A stretch of 64,000 nucleotides of DNA from Atopsyche davidsoni (lineage: Eukaryota; Arthropoda; Insecta; Trichoptera; Hydrobiosidae). This document shows, in pieces, positions 12,348 through 23,000 of this stretch (its first letter is position 1; the number at the start of each line of letters is the position of its first letter). A model generated the notes under the pieces. It worked only from the letters and a program-made list of their open reading frames with translations, had not been told where the DNA came from and searched no databases. The stretch covers positions 1,553,501-1,617,500 of the forward strand of contig JAILWY010000016.1 of NCBI GenBank assembly GCA_022113835.1, given 5' to 3'. Made by a program: the position numbers and the translations under genes.

Positions 12348-15300
12348 ACATACTAATACCTGCATGGGTAAATAAATACGCATCCTGATTAACATTAATC
12401 CAATTTAATATAAACTTGATTAATTATTCTGAATTTGCAAATCATATTAATAAATAATTCTATTTACCTACTGAACAAAAGTTCATTAAATTTATAATAC
12501 TGTTTTTGTAAAATCCTCCTAAAAATATTTTTTTTTTATATTTCTTTCTTTAAAACGCAGCAAAATACGAGCCAGACGTTCAGTACCAGGAGCGCAGAAA
12601 CCGGGGGGTGTAAAACAGGAGAAGCCGGAAAGCGGTGCGCGCGCACCCCATGACGTCACCGCCCCGAGACCATAACCTCGGAAACATCCGCTTAACGCAT
12701 CCAACGAGAATGCAGCTATTATGGCTTGCATAATATATTTTTTTAATTTTCAAATGTTAATTCTAAAGGGTCGTATTGATTAAAAATAAATAGTTTTATT
12801 TTTATAATGTGCAAAACAATTTTTTTTTTAAATTTATCAATACAAATTATTTTAATTATTCTCTCTAATATTATAACAAATATTTCAGGTCTTTATAAAA
12901 AATACACAGCGATAAAACTTTAAATCACAACAAATCTAAATTTGCAAATCATATTCATAAATGATTCTATCTTCCTATTTAGTTTATGTTCATTCAATGT
13001 ATAATACTGTTTTTGTAAAATTCTCGTAAAAATAATTAATATTTTTATATTCTTTAAAACGCAGCAAAATACGACGAACCAGCTGTTCAGTACCAGGAGC
13101 GCAGATACCGGGGGAGGTATAACAGAAGCCGGAAGGCGGCGCGCGCACACCCCGTGACGTCACCGAAACCATAGCCTCGGAAACATCCACTAAGCGCATC
13201 CAAAGAGAATGCATCCATTATGACGTACATAATACTTTTTTACTGGTAATATTTTTACATAATATCACTGGTCCTCGGTACTCACATTCTTGACATTCAA
13301 ACAAATACAATAATCATTATGTGTAGTGGAACAAAATTAAAATAATTTGAAGATAAAATAGTTCAATTAAAAATATCAGTATTTTTTTTTTAAATAAACA
13401 TTTTTAAGTTCGGAACTATTTTGTACACCATTACTGTTAGTTACTCGCTTTTTCACTGCGATTTGGACATGACGTAAATAGTAATATGGCGCTGAAGACA
13501 ACGTAAAGAAAAATTATTTTGATAATTGTTATAATTATTTTGAAATATCTGTAGATAAATTGAACAATTTATAATTTATGAATTTGACTTTTAAATTTAC
13601 ATTAGAATATATATTTTTTTTGTGCATTTCAGAATGGCATTGTTATCGTTGGATGCGTTTGTGGAAGATTCCTAGGTTATGGTCTCGGTGCGGTGACGTC
13701 ACGGGGTGCGCGCGCATAGCCGGCCGCTACACCTCCTACTCTCTGCGCTCTTGCTACTTGAAAGTCTAGCTTTTCGGCAACGTTTTGAATAGCAGGAAAA
13801 ATTATATATTTTTCATGAAAATTAATTAATTATTTTAACTTCATAAAATGAATTGGTAGAAACTTAAAACTTTAAGACAGCAGTCCGCGAAACGGGTACT
13901 AGTACCCGCCCCGCCTTTAGTGTGTTAATATAACGTCTAAGCTTTTGTAAAGAAAATTATTTTTACCGAAGAATTGTTGTATTTTCGTTTAAAAGCACAT
14001 TAAAAATTTTTTTTGCTATCAGTGAGAATTCCATATCAGTGAGAATAATAATACTTATCACAAATAGTTGAAATTAAAAAAAATATCGGTAGAGAAATAA
14101 AACGATTTATTTTATTAAAATTTTATCTTTTCGATAAACAGCCAAAATACGAGCCAGACGTTCAAGTACCAGGAGCGCAGAAACCGGGGGAAGTAGAATA
14201 GGAGAAGCCGGCAGGCGGTGCGCGCTCACCCCGTGACGTCACCACACTGAAACCACCCCCTCAGATGTTTCTACTAACTAAATGCATCCAAAGAGAGAGC
14301 ACAGCATTTCTGGACTGCAAAACAGTTTTGAATTGCCGAATTGAAAACTCTAAGTAGTTTTTTTTTATTACAATCTTAAAATTATTTTGAAATTCCCACC
14401 GATATCGCAATAATATTTCAAGTTTTTACTAACGAAACACAGCAATTTTAAAAGAAAAATTATATTTAACATTATAATTCAAGCCAAGTTGATAAATATT
14501 TAAGTTAATTTATTTTTTTACAGATAGATATATTTTTTTGATTATATGAAAAAAAATAAATTAAATTAAATTTAAATATTTTGTGAAAACGCAGCCAAAA
14601 TACAAAAAGTGCCAGGAGCGCAGGAATTGGGAGAGAATAGCTGGACGCCCGCGCACCCCGTGACGTCACCGCGCCGAGACCATAACTTCGGAGGCTTCTA
14701 CTAAACGCATCCAACGAGAATGCAGTTATTCTGACGTACATAATACATTTTTATTTTCAAATGGAAAAAATATAAATAGTTTAGTTATTTTACTGATATA
14801 TCTAAATTAAATTATTTCCACGTGTAAAATTATTTTTTTTTTTCGTCAATGGAATTATGGCATTCATGTCTTGTCCAAAACGCCGATGAAACTACTAAAT
14901 AGTTCCAACTTGGTGTACTAAATAGTTCCAAATTTGAAAATTTTAAAGGAAAATGTGTCAGGAGCGTATGAATAAAAATAGCCTCAGGCTCAGTAGTGTC
15001 ACCGCGTCGTGATCAAAACCTCGGAAACTTCCATCAGCAGCGTAGTGCATATGGTATATGTCAAATATAAATTATTTGAAGTCTTTATTCGGTTGTTCGT
15101 GGTGTTGCTGCCTGTGAAGGCACCTCGGCCGTTGTTGAAATATCGTCAATATTTTCGTAAATACTGAAGCGAGCACGGCGCGCGTGAAAATGGCCGGAGA
15201 CACTTGCCCGCGGCGTGGCGGCGTGGCGACGGACTCGCCGGTCCCAGGCCGTAATACATTCTAATATATTCCGAGAAGTGCTTCCAGCAGCGAGACAATG

Positions 15301-15432
15301 GCTCGCGGTGACGCCGCGGCACGCATCGCAATGTACTCGCATGCCTCTGTTCGGAGAGCCATCCGCGCCGCACCGCCGGCCCGCGGCCTCACTCCTGACC
15401 GGCAACGCAACACTTGGCAAGCTCTCAAATTT

Positions 15433-15530
15433 GATCCACTACACTGTTTTCCCACTAGAAAACCATGAACACTGCCTCAGCATGAGTATATGCTCAGTGA
15501 GATGGTCGCCAACCTCCTTCGAGGAGTTGC
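15433..15530 (+). repeat. Dispersed repeat R1, copy 2
   Basis: This is the partner of 6883-6984, in the same orientation, with shared strings CTCAGCATGAGTATATGCTC and ATGGTCGCCAACCT. The sequence just upstream (15150-15420) is GC-rich and has open frames on both strands, but none resembles a protein I know. Confidence 0.7.
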
Positions 15531-15584
15531 ACCCGATGAAGAAGGAAAATGCGCAAGTTTTTAAATCAACTGGCTTTTGATGCC

Positions 15585-15775
15585 AGTCCAGTCCTCCACA
15601 CATCTTGCAATTAGCCAATAGCATCCTATAGCCCTCTACACATGTTGCGACACAACTTGCAACCGACTTGCAATTTACCAATATCGACATGCGTTGCGTA
15701 AACTATAAAAAAAACACAAAAAATAAAGGGACGTTTTTGGCTGATTGCGAGTCGGTCGTGTGTTGTGTTGCTACG
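15585..15775. mobile_element. Foldback/MITE-like element, left copy
   Basis: The motifs CCCTCTACACATGTTGCGAC, CAACTTGCAACCGACTTGCA and ACCAATA come first. Diverged reverse complements follow after a loop: AAATAAAGGGACG, TTTTTGGCTGATTGCGAGTC and GGTCGTGTGTTGTGTTGCTA. It is the same family as 16235-16525. No transposase was found. The class (possibly PIF/Harbinger-like) is a guess. Confidence 0.6.
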
Positions 15776-15918
15776 TGCTTTATATTTAATACATTACAAA
15801 CGCTCAAGAAAATAGTCAATTTTTATATTGATCTAATAGAGTTATGTATCACGACATTTTAAATTGGATTCTCACTGGCTATGTTAATAAATAAAAGTCT
15901 CTGCTCTGTGCATTTTGA

Positions 15919-16242
15919 ATGCAGATCCATACGACAACGCGCCCTAATAGGAGACATTGTATTGACCCGAGCAAATATAAAATGAGCGGAAATGGCCAGA
16001 TTGTGATTTGCCCGCCGACATGGAAGTGCTTAATGCTCGAAATGTGCAATGAGAAGGATAAGTTCGGAGCTTTTGTCGCCTTTTTTGGTGAGCGTTTGAG
16101 TCACTCGACTGCGGTGGATGTGGCGATGTCCGTGGTCGATAGTGGTTATGTGATTATGAACGTGAACACGAACCTTAAAGTATGCCTACATCCTTTCTTG
16201 TATCGTTTGAAGCTATTTCTGGATTCAACACACCTCGATTGA
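15919..16242 (+). CDS. Unrecognised 107-codon open frame between two foldback elements
   Basis: The frame starts with ATG at 15919 and ends just inside the right foldback element. Its composition is less A/T-biased than its neighbours and codons look mixed, for example MSGNGQIVICPPTWKCLMLE. I recognise no domain. It may be a remnant of cargo or an exon of an element mobilised by the flanking repeats, or it may be chance. No promoter, intron or polyadenylation evidence was found. Confidence 0.2.
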   Translation: MQIHTTTRPNRRHCIDPSKYKMSGNGQIVICPPTWKCLMLEMCNEKDKFGAFVAFFGERLSHSTAVDVAMSVVDSGYVIMNVNTNLKVCLHPFLYRLKLFLDSTHLD

Positions 16243-16525
16243 GGGCCTCTACGCCCGTCGCGACACGACCTGCAATAAAGTCCTCCACACACGACTTGCA
16301 ACCGACTTGCAACTGACTTGCAGCCAGCCAATAGCGACCTCCTTCCCTCTCGACACGTAGCAACAAATCGCGCTACCAACTTGCAGGTAGCCAATAGCGT
16401 CCCTTTATTTTGGGTGTTTTTTTATGGCTTTGCCTAAAATGGCCTTAAGGCAAAACCATAAAAATACCCAAAATAAAAGGAAGCTATTGGCTGCTTGCAA
16501 ATCGGTAATCGGAAATAATATGGCC
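16235..16525. mobile_element. Foldback/MITE-like element, right copy, with 54-bp arms
   Basis: The arm 16381-16434 and the arm 16447-16500 are imperfect reverse complements, with shared segments such as AGCCAATAGC/GCTATTGGCT, CCTTTATTTTGGGT/ACCCAAAATAAAAGG and ATGGTTTTGCCTT-like strings, separated by about 12 nt. The outer part has CCTCTACGCCCGTCGCGACA and repeats of GACTTGCAACCGACTTGCAA, matching the left copy. This would form a strong hairpin. Confidence 0.7.
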
Positions 16526-16529
16526 AACC

Positions 16530-18010
16530 AGAAGTTTTAATTTTGGACATTTTCAATAGATAAAGCTTAGTAACAACATTTTAAATGTTAATTGGATAGA
16601 TTATGCATTAGTTTTATTTTTGTTGTAATAACATTTTAAATGTTAATTGGTAAGACAGTGCATCAGTTTTATTTTTGGTTTTTAGATCTACCAATGCATC
16701 CAGAAGTTGCTGATAATATTTTAGACATTTATACAAACATAGTGTCAAAACAAAAAGGAAAATGTTTAATTTTATAATTTTTGCTATCGCTTATGTGATC
16801 GAGAAACAGAATGAGGATCGAGGTAGAATTTTATTTATAGACATATTTGATAAATTTTAATGACTTGTCATTAGTGGATTTTATAATTTTGAAACAGTTG
16901 CATAACGCATAATATTAATTTGTAATAGTCCACATAAAAACAACAAAAAAGAATAGCTAAATAGCTAGGAAACTACGATCGATTTTGCTTGCGAGCGAAG
17001 AGTGTTTGAATGCGCTCACAAATGATGACAGTAGTCTCATAGACATTTGGCTATTAGACTTCTTACTAGATTGTATAACACAGTTGCTTATACGTTTTGT
17101 TGCGTGTAGTGTAAAGTAGACTCTTATAATGAATAACAGTAATCGTAGTTCAGAGATTTTGTTACTAATAGCAACAAGGAAAAAATGAATTCTTATAAGT
17201 AAACGTATTAGTCAGATTCTCGTACGACTAATGTTCTGCTATTGCGATGTACCAGATTTTTCCTTGACCAAGAGCCAACTGAAGACGACATTCTTTCATT
17301 TACGCTGTGTTTTTTTTTAAACCTGGAAATACATTTATCAGGCATAGTCAATATGGTCGCACAAAATATTCTTTATTGGGTAGGAATTTCAGTTGGTAAC
17401 TTTAATAGGAGCTTTGATTTCTTTTTATTGCTCAAACGTTCTGTTGCAGTAACATTGAGTGCATGCAAACGTACAGACGCTTAAAAATAATACACGTACT
17501 TAATATGTAGATATAAAAGTTCTAGAAAGTTTTATTAACATATCATCACGTCGAAAATGCAAAGCATTAAAAATATGTACCTGACCATATAAACAGGTAG
17601 GTTCTTATGTGACTTAACCTTTCTTTCCTTTGAATGACACTTTGTTTGGTTTTCACATATTATTTTTTCTGGTTTCAACTATAAATACCACGGTAATCAT
17701 ATACTATACACTACCACCCAATACATGTGAGTCATAGGATGTGAGTCCCATAACTTGTATGCCCGACAGAGATAGTTATATTATAAATGTATGGACTAAG
17801 GAAACTTTGAAACTATTATATGATCGCCTTTTTCAATTTCAATACAGATTGTCTCGATCAAACTAAAACAATGACGTCATTTGGGGATTCATCATTTTCT
17901 CAAGCTAAATAAAATGTACTAAATACATTATTTACTTATTCAGCATGACATATGTCTATTTTTTTATTTAACGTCAATCAGATGCGTATTTATTACCCAT
18001 TACGGGTTTA
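16530..18010. other. Intergenic AT-rich DNA, no gene recognised
   Basis: A direct repeat of AACATTTTAAATGTTAATTG occurs at 16575 and 16630. A single TGACGTCA is present near 17873, outside the array. I see no gene-like frame. Confidence 0.5.
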
Positions 18011-18012
18011 TT

Positions 18013-18188
18013 ATATGATTAGGCACATTAGTTCAAGTGAAGTGAAGTGATTCGTTAGTACAAGGGTTAGTACACCGGCCATGTTAGCCAGGGGATGTAG
18101 GTTCAAATCCCACACAAATCACGATTATATTTTTCTGAGAGTTTCTTTAAATCATCTTTTATATATGAACTAATGTGCCTAATCATAT
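18013..18188. mobile_element. Small element with 21-23 bp perfect inverted ends enclosing a tRNA-like cloverleaf
   Basis: The end ATGATTAGGCACATTAGTTC plus A (18015-18035) is the exact reverse complement of 18166-18186, and the match extends by about two bases outward. Inside, 18047-18122 can be drawn as a tRNA: acceptor GTGATT/AATCAC, D stem GTAC/GTAC, a four-of-five anticodon stem with a 7-nt loop, and a T arm with box B GGTTCAAATCCC. The loop lacks U33, so a working tRNA is unlikely. It is best read as a tRNA-derived element carried in, or evolved into, a foldback element. Confidence 0.65.
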
Positions 18189-18477
18189 TAGTATTAATAT
18201 TCAGCATGATATAAGTTTTTCGGTACATTTAGGTATCAACATCTTTAATATGGTATTTATAACTCGCAAAAACGTATGATTGTATCAATCAATGTTTTTT
18301 TTATATTTTATAGTAATTTGTGGAGGTACTATAAGCAGCGTACGATGTTGAAAATGGTTTGCTATTCTAACTTTGTGATCATAATACAATCGTCGTCGCA
18401 AATCAATCTTTGTGGATGGATTTTAAAATTCGAATGCGGTCCTGAGCAGTGTGGCCAGCCCGCAATAATGCGCCGGG

Positions 18478-18536
18478 AGTCGGGGGCGGGGGCGGGGCGG
18501 GGGGCAGGGGCGGGGCGGGGCGGGGCGGGGCGCGCC
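18478..18536 (+). repeat. G-rich tract of GGGGCGGGG units
   Basis: About 55 bases consist of runs of three to six G separated by single C or A, within otherwise AT-rich DNA. The pattern meets the usual G-quadruplex rule (four or more G-runs with short loops) and contains several GGGGCGGGG Sp1-type boxes. It is about 1.5 kb upstream of the RIC3 start codon, so a regulatory role is possible but unproven. Confidence 0.8.
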
Positions 18537-18736
18537 CACCTGATGCCGGGGCACGTGCGTCCTCCGCTCAGAGGCGTACGCGAGCCAGTCAATCGGCACT
18601 AAATCCAGAATTAAAAAAAAATACTTACAAAAAAAAAAAAAAAAAAATACAAACAACCCACAAATGGCTGGTAAATATTTTGATTTTATAAAATATTTTT
18701 TTATATTCAATATTTTTTGACAGGGAGTACTTGGTG

Positions 18737-18850
18737 GAATTCCATTTTAATATTTTAAAATATAATAAAAATACTCGAGTGATTTTTCCACATGTTCATT
18801 TTTATTGGTGACCGGTTTCGCGGAAAAATCACTCAAGTATTTTTATTATA
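18737..18850. repeat. Dispersed repeat R2, copy 2, with 28-bp foldback
   Basis: The arms 18762-18789 and 18822-18849 are reverse complements with one mismatch in 28. The left part matches 11371-11456. The loop holds TTTTTATTGGTGACCGGTTT. This looks like a small foldback transposon family. Confidence 0.75.
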
Positions 18851-20058
18851 TTTTAAATATTTTGAAACAAATCAGTGTACAAAATTTTATGCGTTTCACG
18901 TGTAGACACAGTCAATTGATAGATTTAAGCAATTTTTTTAACTTTGCATACAAAAATCACCCAAAGTTCACTCTTATGCAGAGTACTAGAATAAACTAGC
19001 TTGGCATCACTGTGTCTAAAAAGACACAAATTTGTAGGCTTAAATATATGTCCATGGTATCAAAGTATATATTATTAGAGAGTCTATGGAAGCACCAGGT
19101 ACGCTTATTATATAAGAAAATTTTGCATCACATATTTGTATAAATAATATTCTTAATAGGGCTGGTCGGCGATTCGGCTCGTTTGTGTCTGGTGATTAAA
19201 CACAATGCCGGGCAGCACTGAAAAATGAAGTCCATTTTGGGTGAATAATTACGTGATGAGATTATCAAATGGACGGGCGAGGGACGCGGCCGCCAATGCG
19301 CTGGAGGGGACGGGCGCCGCTGCCGCCGCCGAGGCGAAGAAGTAGCATATTGTCTTTTCATTCAATTTGTTCCGTCATTAAGTCGAGGAGCCCGGCGGGG
19401 GGCGGTCTTCTGCGGTTAACAGTTTACATAAAATTTCATAAATAATAATTAATGCAATCAAATATCTCATTGATAATATATTTATTTTAAGTATAAAAAA
19501 TGCATTTTGTTCAAGGCACGGGTTATTTTTTTTTCAACGCGGTCAACACTGGAACAGTTTGAATTTTAATAATAATTTTTGTTTTATTGAAATATGTTAA
19601 AAGTGATTTTGGACGGCGGCAAACACGTTGGTGGCTGAGAAGGCAAGATGTCGGCATAGCTGATTGATTAAATATTTGCGGCTGTGTCACATCAAGCCAG
19701 CTTATTCCACTAAATATCGACAGTGCCGCATGCAAAAGTAATTGTGTGAATGTTTTTTGAAGCTCCCTCATTTTCTGAATAGAGCTGAAGTTAGTCGGGA
19801 ATAAAATTTATCCGTAGCCGACTAAAATTATTGTTCGGTTGGTAGACGTGCTGCAATACCAATCTAAAAAAAAAAAAACTAAAGAAGAAGAAAATTTCGT
19901 TGTGACGGCTGCGGCTGTCACTTTTAATAGTTTTTCTCCTGTACGTAGGGCAGTTTTATTTCTGTCTTTTCGGCAATGATGTGTTCGTAGCGGGCGGACG
20001 TGCCTGGGTGTAGTGAGAAGGTGTTGTTACGAAAACGAATCGCGAAATAAACGATAAA
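18851..20058. other. Upstream region of RIC3
   Basis: No separate gene is recognised. A GC-rich patch lies at 19270-19410. The 5' UTR of RIC3 probably lies in the last 100-150 bases, where GC content rises before the start codon. No clear TATA box was identified. Confidence 0.4.
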
Positions 20059-23000
20059 ATGGCGAATGTGGAGGCAGTAGGCTTAGGACCTCGGAAATCA
20101 TTGTTTGTATTGGTGATTGTTGTCGGTTGCTTTGCCGTGCTATGGCCGCGGATACTGAGCCCGATGTTTTCGGGAAATGGCAAAGAACAAATGCGGCCGA
20201 ACAGTCTCGACAGGTCGTCGGGTAAGTTTTTTCACATATATATGTGTTCTAAAATTGGTGCTGCAAGTCTAAGATCATGTCGCAATATACTCGCGCACCT
20301 ACGTGAACCTGTAGGGTTGACCGTTGTAACGCGCACTTGCGGCAAATGTATGTTTTTCAGGGATGTGCATAATTATAGACGTTATATTATTAGTTTTACA
20401 CTAGAAAGTGATTTACGTATGTAAAGAAAAAGAACGAATTTCCTCAGATGCTCGAAAAACTGTTTTTCTCCCATTTAGCTTTCCATAAAATATGTTATTC
20501 TGTGTATATATTTTTAGTTATTTTATTATTAATTTTAGTATATTTATTAAAAAGTTGATTATAGTATAAACGTTTATAACGGTATAGGATGCTGCGACAT
20601 GTTTGTGGAAACCGACATGCACGCTATCAAAATAATGACCGAGGTCTGCGGCAACATTCTCCAAAACCAAGGCAACCTCGACTCCAAGACTGAGCAGGCA
20701 TTCCAGGCAGGGAAGCTCACGAAGGACATAATATTCATGTGCCGACAAGAAGTCAATAAAACCTGCGGTATCGACATCATCTCCTTTCTTGATAACAACT
20801 TCCGGCTGGGCAAGTCCTACAAGCAGATCCTAGACGAGATCCGCTCCATCAACGGCTCCAACTGCCTCCGCCTGAACTATGGAGTGGCTCCGTGGTCCCT
20901 GGGTGTCCCTCACCTTGTGGGGAAGTTTTGGATGGGCGTTGGTTCCAACAGTCAGTGTATTGTGTACTTGGTTTTCTTTTGAAAAGATTGCATGTTTTCA
21001 GGAGCTTGGATTTTTTTTTAACTCGTTTACTTATGCTAGATTCACAAGACCTTATTTAAAGTTTAATAAAGTATGTGCTCATATTTACATCTACCCTACA
21101 TTTACAGAGAAGATTTTTTAATCAACTGCCATGAAAACATTGTTTTTAGTAAATGCTATGCTGAATATTGAAGCTTCAGATTTTTTTTTACAAATAACGA
21201 AGATTAAGACTTTCTTAATTTCTGAACTCAATTTTTTTTTTATTCAGGCTGGTGACTGTGAATGTAAACTTTTTTAAAATTAGTTTTTATTGACAGTTAA
21301 AAAATTATGATTGTAAGGTTTTGTGATTTTATGCTAGTGGAACGAGACTTTCTGCCGACATCTTCATGTTTGTGAAATATCAACAGCTATTGCAGCAGAT
21401 TTGGTGTGTACCATGGAACATTATCTCCTTGTGGTTTCATCATAGTCTTTTACAAACATACTGGCAGCCATGTGTAAATAAACATTAGCTCATCACATGA
21501 TGATTTTTCTCATCTAGGCTTGAATTTCAGGAACTACTAATTTATTTAGAAAATAATCTTACATGGATCAGTGCTGTGCCTTTTTTTGTTTGGAATTTTT
21601 CATTTGTGTTTGTCTTGTTTTTTCAGGATTTTTCAATGACCATTACGATCTCTCAAAAAATTTTCTAGCTAACAATATTTTTTGCTTGAATACTAATAAC
21701 ATGTTTTTACAGTATTTTTCTGGAAAGTTTGTTTTTACTAACCAGTATCTTTTAGTATTACATTTTTAGTTGCTACATAAACTATAGTGTAAGAACTATT
21801 ACAACAAAATTGCCTGTCCTAAAATATCATATTTTGAAATGGACACCAAAAAAATACACCAGTGGTGATATTTAACAGGATTTTGCTCTTTACAAGAGGA
21901 AATTCAACTGATTTACAATTTACCTTGCTCAGATTTTAAGTTTACTACACACCACTTTTATTTATTGAATGATGTTTGAAATTCTAGAACTTTTATTAAT
22001 ATACAGCTAAACAAATCAAACAACATCAATATGTGTTTTTTGACAAAAACTTGGATGTTTGGTTTTCATATTATTAGTCTTAATTTATGCTGCACCATTC
22101 AATAGTAAGGGTATGCTATATACTTTATTTTCATTTTGCATGTAAAAAAAATACTATTGAAAGTTTTTATTTGTTTTCAATAAGTCTTTCAAAACTGTCT
22201 CTGACCAGACAAACAAATATTTGTACAGGGCAGAGGTACAAAAGAGTACACGATCAGCCTATAGTCAAATATGACCTGATGCAATATGTGCGTTAATAAA
22301 AAATCTTTAATACAATGTTATCAAATTCTCAAAATGTTCATAACAGTGTTTGTTTATTATTTTATCATAGTTTTTGCATTCTTAAATAATGTTAATTTTA
22401 GATTGTGTTAGCAAAATGAGACTGTATGTATAAATGTCTTTTAAAAATGTCAGCTATTTTATCAACAATATTCATATACAATAAGTTGTTTATCTTTAAC
22501 TTTAACAGACTACAATAGTCTGTTGTCTATTTATGAAATGAATTTCAATTTCAAGTATAAGTTTAATCTTAACTATTGGAACATATTGTTTGGTATTGGA
22601 TCTATATAAGTGACTTGAAACAAATAGTATCATTTCTGCATCACAAAAAATGATGTTTTCAATATTTTTTCATTCATATCTGGCTCAGTATAATTTTAAT
22701 ACAGATTTTTTTTTATCACAACAAATTATGATAGTAGTTTGGTCTATTTTTTTTTAGTAGTATTTTGACATGAAAAATCATGTATAAAATTCTAAATTAA
22801 TATATTCCATCGACTCTGGGTTCAGTGGTTTAAGCCACTGACTTTAGATTGAGAGCTTGCTTGTTCGATCCCTGTCCTGATAAGTAACTCAGCGCATATT
22901 GGTTCAATCAAAGATGATTCTTAATGTAAAATTTTCAAATATAAATACTTTTGTAAATTTATTAACTTCAAATTGTTTGATTTTATAGATTTTTTTAAAG

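Larger units (their letters stand above)
10421..15040. repeat. Array of about ten copies of a GC-rich core carrying GTGACGTCAC, in AT-rich spacers
   Basis: A core of roughly 90-190 bp recurs with the order AAAACGCAGC..AAATACGA, CAGTACCAGGAGCGCAGAAA, GCGCGCACCCCGTGACGTCA, CCGAGACCATA.CCTCGGAA, AACGCATCCAA.GAGAATGCA. The palindrome GTGACGTCAC lies at 10487, 10929, 11612, 12059, 13154, 13693, 14233 and 14660; the copy at 12650 reads ATGACGTCAC. Spacing is 427-683 bp. The copy around 13632-13790 is inverted, and a tenth, degraded copy (14955-15035) has lost the palindrome. The cores are GC-rich while the spacers are extremely AT-rich and differ between copies. TGACGTCA is the full CREB/ATF site by known consensus; binding here is not shown. 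Confidence 0.85.

Noticed and set aside
15085..15580. Overlapping frames on both strands in a GC-rich patch
   Set aside because: No domain, no consistent frame, and a dispersed repeat overlaps the 3' part.
18047..18122. Functional tRNA gene
   Set aside because: The anticodon loop lacks the invariant U33, stems have mismatches, and it lies within a foldback element.
18276..18710. Several overlapping frames with Arg/Pro/Gly-rich repeats
   Set aside because: They are translations of the G-rich tract in different frames on both strands.
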